5,249 nt of DNA. Origin: Myxococcales bacterium (GTDB lineage Bacteria; Myxococcota; Polyangia; Polyangiales; Polyangiaceae). The position numbers and the translations under genes were made by a program. This document shows, piece after piece, positions 1-5,214 of the stretch (positions are counted from its first letter, which is position 1; each line of letters begins with the position of its first letter). The stretch is taken from the NCBI GenBank assembly GCA_020430865.1, contig JAGQIY010000632.1:1-5249 (forward strand), given 5' to 3'. The notes beneath the pieces were generated by a model. That model worked only from the letters and a program-made list of their open reading frames with translations. It did no database searches and was not told the origin of the DNA.

Positions 1-312
1 CTTGCACTCGCCAGTGGCCTTCGCCGTGCACGCTGCGTCGCAGGAGCCGCCGCAGGTGCCGGTGCACTTGCCTTCGGCCTGGGCGTCGCACTTGCCTTCG
101 CAGGTGCCGGCACACTGAGCGCCGCCCTCACCCTTGGTGGCCTTGCCGTCGCACTTGCCGTCGCACTTGCCGCCGCACTTGCCGCTGAAGCCAGCGTCGC
201 AAGATCCACTGCAGGTGCCGCTGCAGGTACCGGTGCACTCGGCGCCGGCTTCCATCGTGCACTCACCCTCGCACTTGCCACCGCACTGGCCGCTGATCTC
301 GCCACCCTCGCA
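1..312 (-). repeat. In-frame Cys-x-x-x coding repeat with 12-base period and a 171-base super-repeat
   Basis: Codons 170-273 of the cysteine-rich gene repeat the pattern TGC-nnn-GGC-nnn. Cysteines stand at residues 179, 183, 187, 195, 199, 203, 207, 215, 219 and 223, then again at 236, 240, 244, 252, 256, 260, 264 and 272. Shifting by 57 residues aligns the first set on the second, including shared ECTGTC/KCTGTC and EGE/EGK segments. Copy 1 is bases 285-115; copy 2 starts at base 114 and is cut by the window edge. Confidence 0.8.
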
Positions 313-819
313 CTGAACCTCGGCGGATCCGGGCTCGATGCTGGCATCGCAAGAGGCAGCGCAGTCGGCCATGGCGCTCATGGAAGCGCTGCACTTCGGC
401 GGCACCACGTTCACCTTGAGGCTGCCCGAGGCCTTGGCCTTCACCTCGCCGAGCACCTTCACGGCGGCCTGACAGGCGGCTTCCGCCTTCTTGCCGGGGC
501 CGTCTTCGGCGGGCTTGGTGTCTTCTTCGCTGGCGCCCAGGTCCATCGCCAGGTTCGCGCACGCGGCAGCGACCTCACCCTCGACCTCGACGGCCAGGTT
601 CTGAAGGTTCGCCGACGCCTGCAGGCCAGCCTTGACCTTGCCCTCGAGCTCCGCGTCGAGGCCGAAGGATGCGTTGGCAATCGCCTCCGGATCCGTGGGG
701 CAATCGCCGGGCATGCCGGGGACGCCGGGCAAACCGGGCATGCCGCCACAGTTGATGAGAGTTGGTGACAACACCAGAGCCGAGATTCCGATCAGCCGAT
801 TCACGTTCCGCCTACGCAT
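1..819 (-). CDS. Cysteine-rich CxGxC-repeat putative lipoprotein, 3' end outside the window
   Basis: The frame is open for 273 codons from ATG (819-817) to the window edge with no stop, so the C-terminus is missing. The N-terminus is a short basic stretch (MRRRN), a hydrophobic segment (about residues 9-22) and Cys24 followed by two glycines, which looks like a type II signal peptide. The residues before it are L-I-N, so Asn at -1 makes the lipobox atypical. Four Gly-x-Pro triplets follow (26-37). Residues 40-142 are Ala/Glu/Lys-rich, probably helical, with Cys87 and Cys116. From 143 the protein becomes very cysteine-rich: 22 of the 26 cysteines lie in 143-272, mostly as C-x-G-x-C with Thr, Ser, Lys or Glu at the variable positions. 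I infer an exported, disulfide-stabilised or metal-binding surface protein. It resembles hypothetical proteins I recall from Polyangia, and no function is established. GAGGAGG at 836-830 lies 10 bases before the ATG and supports the start. Confidence 0.85.
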   Translation of the reverse strand, partial: MRRRNVNRLIGISALVLSPTLINCGGMPGLPGVPGMPGDCPTDPEAIANASFGLDAELEGKVKAGLQASANLQNLAVEVEGEVAAACANLAMDLGASEEDTKPAEDGPGKKAEAACQAAVKVLGEVKAKASGSLKVNVVPPKCSASMSAMADCAASCDASIEPGSAEVQCEGGEISGQCGGKCEGECTMEAGAECTGTCSGTCSGSCDAGFSGKCGGKCDGKCDGKATKGEGGAQCAGTCEGKCDAQAEGKCTGTCGGSCDAACTAKATGECK

Positions 820-829
820 GTTCCTAAAT

Positions 830-836
830 CCTCCTC
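830..836 (-). promoter_or_regulatory. Ribosome-binding site of the cysteine-rich lipoprotein gene
   Basis: On the minus strand GAGGAGG lies 10 bases before the ATG at 819. The spacing is slightly long, but a second AGGA (825-822) sits closer to the start. This decides the start of a gene whose stop is not in the window. Confidence 0.7.
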
Positions 837-837
837 G

Positions 838-853
838 GGCCCAACCCTGGGCC
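838..853 (-). promoter_or_regulatory. Small leader hairpin beside the ribosome-binding site
   Basis: GGCCCA (838-843) and TGGGCC (848-853) are perfect inverted repeats around a four-base loop. In the transcript the stem ends one base before GAGGAGG. It could influence ribosome access, or keep the site exposed by ending just short of it. Six GC-rich pairs can arise by chance in DNA of this composition. Confidence 0.4.
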
Positions 854-1107
854 GTACAACTCAGCGCCCCATCTCGCAGCATTCAACACGAAGCTGGCTC
901 CTCGATGTGACTTCAATCCCTCACTCGTATCTCTTCCGAGGCACGGGAAGATCCGACACCTCGGCTAAGCATTGCAACCCTTATTCGTGGGGGTTTGCGA
1001 AGGGCTTCCCCGGTAGAGTCGACAGAGCGAACGGTACTAAGGTGGAACCCTGGCCGCGCTTTGCGCCCCATTCCGCCACGTTGTAAAGAGCCAGTTTCCG
1101 CAAGACG

Positions 1108-1117
1108 GCAAATTTGC
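1108..1117. promoter_or_regulatory. 10-base perfect palindrome GCAAATTTGC
   Basis: This AT-centred perfect palindrome stands out in GC-rich DNA, about 290 bases upstream of the lipoprotein start. It could be a dimeric-regulator half-site arrangement, but no second copy or adjoining promoter was seen, so the functional call is weak. Confidence 0.2.
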
Positions 1118-1157
1118 GCTGCTGGACACGCGACGACTGCTCACCGTTCCGCGCTCC

Positions 1158-1221
1158 TTGATTCCAAGGCGCAGTTGATTCCAAGGCGCAGTTGACTCCT
1201 GCGGTTGATTCCGAGGCGCAG
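1158..1221. repeat. Short tandem repeat, three 17-base units plus a degenerate unit
   Basis: TTGATTCCAAGGCGCAG occurs identically at 1158-1174 and 1175-1191. A shortened, diverged unit (TTGACTCCTGCGG) fills 1192-1204, and a third 17-base copy with one A-to-G change lies at 1205-1221. The units are head to tail with no spacer. The first, with the two preceding C bases, also forms a CCTTG-ATTC-CAAGG hairpin. The array lies immediately beside the hairpin at 1243-1267. Confidence 0.8.
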
Positions 1222-1242
1222 ACTCCGTGCGGCAGGGTCCGA

Positions 1243-1267
1243 GCGTGGTCCGGGCGCGGGACCACGC
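1243..1267. terminator. Strong GC-rich hairpin, possible U-less terminator
   Basis: GCGTGGTCC (1243-1251) and GGACCACGC (1259-1267) form a perfect 9-bp stem with a 7-base loop. It lies about 190 bases past the stop of the DUF433 gene in its direction of transcription, so it could end or stabilise that transcript. There is no T-run on either strand beside it, so an ordinary intrinsic terminator is not shown. A transcript-stabilising stem or a protein-binding inverted repeat fits equally well. Confidence 0.4.
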
Positions 1268-1427
1268 CCCGCGGAGCTGTCTCTTGAATGAGCAAGCGTC
1301 TGTTCCCAACGAAGTGCCTGGACGTTACCCCCCGCCCAGCTCGCTAGACGCCCAGTACCCTCAGACCGGCTCAAGAAAACTCGAGGCTTCGCGGGAATTT
1401 CCACGACCACATACCTGGCGTATCACC

Positions 1428-1456
1428 GAGGAGGAGCCCCGATGAGAGACAGCTAG
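1428..1456 (+). other. Ribosome-binding site with a four-codon frame (MRDS)
   Basis: On the plus strand GAGGAGGAG (1428-1436) precedes an ATG (1442-1444) by 5 bases, an ideal arrangement, but the frame reads only Met-Arg-Asp-Ser before TAG (1454-1456). That stop shares the CTAG with the opposite-strand stop of the DUF433 gene. It could be a broken gene start, a leader peptide without a following gene, or chance. Confidence 0.3.
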
Positions 1457-1821
1457 GTTGCGTCGGGATCGAACGGCAGCGGGATCTGTTTCAACGCCGT
1501 TGCGCCGAGAGATGGTTTGGCGCCGCTCTTCTGCAGCAGGCTCTGCTCACGGGCGATGTCGGCCTCCATCACCTCGGGGTTGTCGAGCGCAAAGGCCAGC
1601 GCGTCCATCACCTTCGCTGGACCGAGCTGTGGGTAGCGCTTGAGCAGCGTCTCCAGGCTCGCGCCGTTGCGGTAGAAGCCGTAAAGGCGCCGCACCGGAA
1701 CTCGCGAGCCGACCACGAAAGGACTGCCCGCCAGCACCTTCGGATCCACCCGCACATGGGGATGCGGCACCAGGACGATCGGAAGACTCACTCTCGCTCC
1801 GTTGGCAGTCTCTCGCGGCAC
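1453..1821 (-). CDS. DUF433 domain-containing protein (putative orphan antitoxin-type protein)
   Basis: The 122-residue product carries a DUF433 domain at about residues 22-90: V-D-P-K-V-L-A-G-S-P-F-V-V-G-S-R-V-P-V-R, then the NGASLETLLKRYPQL segment and a helix (KVMDALAFALDNPE). Established knowledge: DUF433 proteins are small winged-helix-like proteins, often the antitoxin partner of a DUF5615 PIN-like toxin. No such toxin gene follows; the next 630 bases hold no matching frame. The C-terminal tail from about residue 91 is not recognised. The longest frame starts at GTG (1821) after an in-frame TGA at 1848-1846, but no ribosome-binding site precedes it. GTG at 1791 (Val11) has GGAG five bases upstream and would give 112 residues with the domain intact, so it may be the true start. 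The gene lies about 160 bases after tkt on the same strand. It may act as a stand-alone regulator or be the remnant of a toxin-antitoxin pair. Confidence 0.8.
   Translation of the reverse strand: MPRETANGARVSLPIVLVPHPHVRVDPKVLAGSPFVVGSRVPVRRLYGFYRNGASLETLLKRYPQLGPAKVMDALAFALDNPEVMEADIAREQSLLQKSGAKPSLGATALKQIPLPFDPDAT
1797..1800 (-). promoter_or_regulatory. Ribosome-binding site favouring the internal GTG start of the DUF433 gene
   Basis: GGAG on the minus strand sits 5 bases before the GTG at 1791-1789. The upstream GTG at 1821 has only a GCGCTTGGCGT context with no purine-rich site, so this short motif argues for the shorter product. Confidence 0.4.
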
Positions 1822-1842
1822 ACGCCAAGCGCGCGCGCCCGA

Positions 1843-1861
1843 GCCTCACGCTACGCGAGGC
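1843..1861 (-). terminator. Hairpin between tkt and the DUF433 gene
   Basis: GCCTC (1843-1847) pairs with GAGGC (1857-1861), and after one mismatch two more pairs close the loop. A competing outer pairing joins GAGCC (1841-1845) with GGCTC (1866-1870). It lies about 120 bases downstream of the tkt stop and could terminate or attenuate tkt transcription, but no U-run follows. Confidence 0.25.
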
Positions 1862-1877
1862 GCGCGGCTCCTGTAAA
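1848..1877 (-). promoter_or_regulatory. Weak promoter candidate for the DUF433 gene
   Basis: On the minus strand TTTACA (1877-1872) matches the sigma-70 -35 consensus at five of six bases. An 18-base spacer leads to TAGCGT (1853-1848), which keeps only the T, A and final T of the -10 consensus. It would start transcription about 20 bases before GTG 1821. The -10 lies inside the hairpin at 1843-1861. Confidence 0.2.
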
Positions 1878-1982
1878 GACTGCTCGGGTGATGCGCTCTC
1901 GAGGCCCTCCCGGGCCAGAACCAGAGCGTCGAGCGACGCCTGCGGGCACTCATGGAGTCGACGAGCAGCGGGCACGGAAGCG

Positions 1983-3950
1983 TCACTCGAGCAACCTGGA
2001 CATCACGCCCTCGACCGTGAGCCCGAACTGCTTGGCGAGCACCTTGTCCGGCGCCGAGGCGCCGAAGTGTTCCAGGGAGATGCACACGCCGTCCTCACCG
2101 ACCAGGTGCTTCCAAGGCAACGCTCGCCCCGCCTCCAGGCTGACGCGGCGCCCACTGCCGAAGAGCGCCCTGCGCTGGCTGGTGTTCATGGCTTCGAGCA
2201 GCTCCAGGCAGGGCACGGAGACGACGCGAGCGCTCTTGCCTCGCTCCGCCAGCGCTGCGGCGGTGTCCACTGCGAGGCCGACTTCGCTGCCGCTCGCCAT
2301 CAAGCAGTACTCGGAGTCCGCATCGCCCGAGAGGACGTAGGCGCCCTTCGCGATCGCCTCCAGGTCGAGGCCGCCCGAGCGCTGGAGCTCCGGCACCTTC
2401 TGGCGAGACAGCACGATCGCCGTCGGCCCCGACGTGCGCTGCATGGCGTGCGCCCACGCGAACGCGCACTCGTAGGCGTCGGCGGGTCGCACCACGTGGA
2501 GGTTCGGGATCAGGCGCAAGGAGGCCAGCTGCTCGACGGGCTGATGGGTCGGACCGTCCTCTCCCAGCAGGACGCTGTCGTGGGTGAAGACGTAGATCGC
2601 CTGTTGCTCCATCAGGCCGGCCAGGCGAATCGCAGGCCGTACGTAGTCACTGAAGATCAAGAACGTGGACCCGAAGGGCACGAAGCCGGACAGCGCCAGG
2701 CCGTTCATGATCGCCCCCATACCGTGCTCGCGAATGCCGAAGTGCAGATTCCGCCCGGAAAAAGCACCGGGTGCGACGTCCGCGGCGCCCTTGATCGTGG
2801 TCTTGCAGCTGCCGGCGAGGTCCGCCGAGCCCCCGATCAAGCGCGGACACAGCGCCGCAACTTGCTGTTCGACCTTGGCTGCGATGGAGCGCGTGGCGTC
2901 CGCCTTGGCTTCCAGCCCCTCGCACAGCTTGCCGAGCAAGTCCTCCGGTGCGCCCTCGTCGACGAACGCCGAGTAGGCTTCTTTCGCCGCACCGCTCAGC
3001 TTGCCGACTCGTGCCTGCCACGCAGCGTAGACCTCGAGGTTCTCCGCTTTGCGTGCCGCGAAGACCTCCCGTGCCTCCGGAGCGATGCGGAAGTGCTCGT
3101 CCTCGGGCCAGCCAGCGCTCTTCTTCGCGCCCTGGATCTCCTGCTCACCCAGAGGCGCGCCGTGGGCGTCCGGTGTGTCCTGCTTGGTCGGCGCGCCGAT
3201 CCCAATGTGGGTGCGGGCGACGATCAGGCTGGGACGACTGCTCTCACCCACCGCTGCATCGAGTGCCGCGCGGAATTGCTCGGGGTCATGTCCATCGACG
3301 TGCTGTACGAACCAGCCGTATGCCTGGAAGCGCGCACCCACGTCTTCGGTGAAGGTGATACTGGTGTCCCCATCGATGGTGATCTTGTTGTCGTCGTACA
3401 CCATCACCAGGTTGTCGAGGGCGAGGTGCCCCGCCAGCGACGCGGCCTCCGAGGCGACGCCTTCCATCAGATCCCCGTCGCTGCACAGCGCGAACACACG
3501 GTAGTCGAGCAGCGGCGCTCCGTCGTCGACGCGCGCCCCCTGGAGCTTGCTTGCCAGCGCGATACCGACCGCGTTTCCCACGCCCTGCCCCAGGGGACCG
3601 GTGGTCGTCTCCACGCCTGGGGTGTGGCCCACCTCGGGATGACCTGGCGTCTTGCTGCCCGACTGCCGGAAGTTCTCGATGTCGTCGAGGCTGAGATCGT
3701 AGCCCGCGAGGTGCAGCGTCGAGTAGAGCAGCATCGAGGCGTGACCGCACGAGAGCACGAAGCGATCGCGGTTGGGCCAGCCCGGATCTTCGGGGTTGTA
3801 GCGCAGGTGCCGAGTGAACACGTCGACGGTGATGCCGGCGAGCGCCATCGGCGTTCCCGGGTGACCGCTGTTGGCTTTCTGCACGGCGTCTGCCGAGAGG
3901 AACTGAATCGTGTGGACGGTCTGCTCGAAGGCGCTGGCTGAAGGCTCCAT
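1983..3950 (-). CDS. tkt: Transketolase
   Basis: The complete 655-residue product is of usual bacterial length. It transfers two-carbon ketol units between sugar phosphates using thiamine diphosphate and a divalent metal (EC 2.2.1.1), in the cytoplasmic non-oxidative pentose phosphate pathway. The cofactor-binding domain (about 5-335) shows KANSGHPG with His30, CGHAS with His70, GHPEVGHT with His104, GPLGQG (118-123), the metal-binding SDGDLMEG (157-164) with Asn188, and DAHGAP with His264. The pyrimidine-binding domain (about 355-523) has GSADLAGS, FGIREHGM with the catalytic Glu408, and FTHDS with His457. It continues with GEDGPTHQP, including Asp465 and His469, and SRQ with Arg517. The C-terminal domain (about 540-655) is present. 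Key residues are all present, so it should be active. The ATG at 3950 is the first possible start after an in-frame TAA (3962-3960), and later starts would lose His30. No Shine-Dalgarno sequence precedes it. The gene follows mltG after 137 bases. Confidence 0.97.
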   Translation of the reverse strand: MEPSASAFEQTVHTIQFLSADAVQKANSGHPGTPMALAGITVDVFTRHLRYNPEDPGWPNRDRFVLSCGHASMLLYSTLHLAGYDLSLDDIENFRQSGSKTPGHPEVGHTPGVETTTGPLGQGVGNAVGIALASKLQGARVDDGAPLLDYRVFALCSDGDLMEGVASEAASLAGHLALDNLVMVYDDNKITIDGDTSITFTEDVGARFQAYGWFVQHVDGHDPEQFRAALDAAVGESSRPSLIVARTHIGIGAPTKQDTPDAHGAPLGEQEIQGAKKSAGWPEDEHFRIAPEAREVFAARKAENLEVYAAWQARVGKLSGAAKEAYSAFVDEGAPEDLLGKLCEGLEAKADATRSIAAKVEQQVAALCPRLIGGSADLAGSCKTTIKGAADVAPGAFSGRNLHFGIREHGMGAIMNGLALSGFVPFGSTFLIFSDYVRPAIRLAGLMEQQAIYVFTHDSVLLGEDGPTHQPVEQLASLRLIPNLHVVRPADAYECAFAWAHAMQRTSGPTAIVLSRQKVPELQRSGGLDLEAIAKGAYVLSGDADSEYCLMASGSEVGLAVDTAAALAERGKSARVVSVPCLELLEAMNTSQRRALFGSGRRVSLEAGRALPWKHLVGEDGVCISLEHFGASAPDKVLAKQFGLTVEGVMSRLLE

Positions 3951-3954
3951 GGGG

Positions 3955-3972
3955 CGCGTTTAGCGAAACGCG
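3955..3972 (-). promoter_or_regulatory. Hairpin in the tkt leader beside the start codon
   Basis: CGCGTTT (3955-3961) and AAACGCG (3966-3972) are perfect inverted repeats with a four-base loop. In the transcript the 7-bp stem ends four C bases before the ATG at 3950, where a ribosome-binding site would lie. It could control tkt translation or be bound by a regulator as DNA. Confidence 0.45.
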
Positions 3973-3988
3973 ACGCGCGATGCTCGGC

Positions 3989-3995
3989 TTTTTTT
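3989..3995 (-). promoter_or_regulatory. A-run upstream of tkt
   Basis: Seven consecutive A on the minus strand (T on plus) lie about 40 bases before the tkt start. In GC-rich DNA this may mark a promoter-associated A-tract or bendable spot for tkt. No convincing -35/-10 pair was recognised. The T-run on plus has no plus-strand gene before it to terminate. Confidence 0.25.
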
Positions 3996-4033
3996 CGCTG
4001 GCCGCACGGCAGGCTGGACGAAGCCTCCACGAA

Positions 4034-4047
4034 CGCCCTCGAGGGCG
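4034..4047. promoter_or_regulatory. 14-base perfect palindrome between mltG and tkt
   Basis: CGCCCTCGAGGGCG is perfectly self-complementary, about 40 bases past the mltG stop and 85 before the tkt start. It could be a dimeric-repressor operator for tkt. As RNA it would form only a short stem, and no U-run follows, so a terminator for mltG is less likely. Confidence 0.35.
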
Positions 4048-4087
4048 CGAATCGAAGCGCCTCACCCCCACCCGCAGAAGCCCCACT

Positions 4088-5203
4088 TCAGGGTGATTCG
4101 ACGGCGCGCTGGTGCTCGGCGTAGGTGCGGCTGAAGTGGTGGCGTCCGCCGCCTCGCGCGACGAAGAACAAGTAGTCGGTCTTCGCGGGAGCCACCGCGG
4201 CCTCGATCGCTGCCTCTCCAGGGTTGGCGATCGGGCCCGGGGGCAAGCCCTGAACCACGTAGGTGCTGTAGCGGTTTGCGGGGTCGCGGTTCAGGGCGGG
4301 CGTGACCTTGCCAGAAAAGCCCTGGCAGGCAGGCACGCGCTCCGGCTCGGCGTAGCAGGCGTAGGCGCTGGTGGGATCCGACTGCAGATAGCGCCGCTTC
4401 TCGAAGTCCGGGGAGTCCAGACGGTTGTGAAAGACGCTGCTGATGAGCGCGCGCTCTTCGGGTACCTGAGCTTCCTTCTCGATCATCGACGCGAGGGTGA
4501 GGACCTCGTGCTCCCCCCAACCGCGTCGCTTCACGTACGGGGATTCGCCAAGGCTCCTCAGGCGCTTGCGGGTCTCGCGCACGAGGCGACGGATCACGTC
4601 CTCCGGTCGGGAGTCCGCCGGGAAATCGTAGGTCGCGGGGAAGAGGTAGCCCTCCACGGACTGCGCGTGCTCGATGCCAAGCTCGTCGAGCAGCGTCTGT
4701 TTTCGCGCGGAACCGATGAAATCTCGAGCGGAGCAGATCTGGGCCGTCTCGGCGCGCTCGGCGATCTGAAACAGGTTCAGGCCTTCCGGGATGCTCAGCT
4801 TCTGGACCTGGCGGCCTCGGCTGCGGGTCAGTCTGCGACCGAGCTCCGCGGCGCTGAGGCCTGGTCCGAGCAGGTGGGGCCCGGGCTCGACCTCGCCCGC
4901 AAAGGTCAGATACCAGCCGAACAGCGTGGGGCTCTGCACCAGGCCAGCGGCGTGCAGGCGCTGGATCAGCTGAGCGCGCTGCTCGTAGGGGTCCACCTCG
5001 AAGCGCACGGCGCGGGTCGCGTCGCCGCCGCTGTGCGCCCACACCACGAACGCGCCCAGGGGCAATAGCGAGGCGCCGAGCGCGGCGACCAGCCAGCGCC
5101 TCCAGGTCGCGCGGCCGCCCGCGGGACGCTTCGACTTGCCGCCCGGACTGCGACGGGCGCGGCTCTTCGGCTTCGCGGTGGTGCGCTTCACGCTCTGAGT
5201 CAC
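4088..5203 (-). CDS. mltG: Endolytic murein transglycosylase MltG (YceG-like)
   Basis: This 371-residue product matches the MltG/YceG family, inner-membrane lytic transglycosylases that cut nascent peptidoglycan strands and are thought to end glycan chain growth. The N-terminus (1-36) has 13 Lys/Arg and no acidic residue. A single membrane segment follows (about 37-55), leaving the rest in the periplasm. Residues 66-130 fit the LysM-like part, and 133-365 the catalytic domain. That domain shows the IPEGLNLFQIAE motif (138-149), VEGYLFPATYDF (183-194), the active-site ASMIEKEA with Glu242, LQSDPT (273-278) and YSTYVVQGLPPGPIANPG (312-329). It ends with GGGRHHFSRTYAEH (351-364). Two cysteines (283, 293) lie in a loop after LQSDPT. 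The start is GTG at 5203 with GAGGAG 11 bases upstream. The frame stays open upstream to the window edge, so a slightly longer N-terminus cannot be excluded. Stop is TGA at 4090-4088. Confidence 0.95.
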   Translation of the reverse strand: MTQSVKRTTAKPKSRARRSPGGKSKRPAGGRATWRRWLVAALGASLLPLGAFVVWAHSGGDATRAVRFEVDPYEQRAQLIQRLHAAGLVQSPTLFGWYLTFAGEVEPGPHLLGPGLSAAELGRRLTRSRGRQVQKLSIPEGLNLFQIAERAETAQICSARDFIGSARKQTLLDELGIEHAQSVEGYLFPATYDFPADSRPEDVIRRLVRETRKRLRSLGESPYVKRRGWGEHEVLTLASMIEKEAQVPEERALISSVFHNRLDSPDFEKRRYLQSDPTSAYACYAEPERVPACQGFSGKVTPALNRDPANRYSTYVVQGLPPGPIANPGEAAIEAAVAPAKTDYLFFVARGGGRHHFSRTYAEHQRAVESP

Positions 5204-5214
5204 AACGCTCGGCT

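Larger units (their letters stand above)
820..1452. other. Non-coding spacer with repeats and hairpins
   Basis: About 630 bases separate the DUF433 gene from the cysteine-rich gene. Reading frames here (for example 981-1295 and 1141-1410 on minus, 1227-1445 on plus) overlap one another, lack recognisable domains and translate the tandem repeats into low-complexity peptide, so I call none of them genes. No tRNA was recognised: the one GGTTC-like T-loop candidate has a C where a purine is required. What it does hold is listed separately: 17-base tandem repeats (1158-1221), a 9-bp-stem hairpin (1243-1267), a palindrome (1108-1117), and a plus-strand ribosome-binding site with a four-codon frame (1428-1456). 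The part next to the lipoprotein gene (about 880-1000) is less GC-rich and is the likely site of that gene's promoter, but I found no convincing -35/-10 pair. Confidence 0.6.

Noticed and set aside
1..312. CRISPR-like array suggested by the regular short repeats
   Set aside because: The period is 12 bases, in frame, and encodes Cys-x-x-x; there are no 28-37-base repeats with unique spacers.
263..562. Minus-strand frame of 99 codons within the cysteine-rich gene
   Set aside because: It is out of frame with the real gene, whose longer frame has a ribosome-binding site, signal sequence and regular repeats.
1020..1140. Possible tRNA, from a GGTTC-like stretch on the minus strand
   Set aside because: The T-loop position that must be a purine is C, and no matching acceptor or anticodon stems were seen.
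1547..1975. Minus-strand frame of 142 codons that could have been a toxin beside DUF433
   Set aside because: Most of it overlaps the DUF433 gene in another frame, it shows no PIN-like acidic motif, and its composition is that of a shadow frame.
2067..3941. 624-codon open frame on the plus strand, fully antisense to tkt
   Set aside because: It is a shadow of tkt: high-GC codon bias keeps the opposite frame free of stops. The translation is Arg/Ala/Val-rich with no recognisable domain, and the minus-strand product is an unmistakable transketolase.
3973..3995. Rho-independent terminator on the plus strand from the seven-T run
   Set aside because: No good stem immediately precedes the T-run and no plus-strand gene would need it; the run is listed only as an A-tract before tkt.
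3286..4086. Minus-strand alternative frame of 266 codons overlapping the tkt start and the spacer
   Set aside because: Arg-rich low-complexity translation in another frame of tkt; no motif, and tkt explains the coding signal.
4112..5068. 318-codon open frame on the plus strand, antisense to mltG
   Set aside because: Same effect of GC-rich codon bias; no domain is visible and the opposite product carries all MltG motifs.
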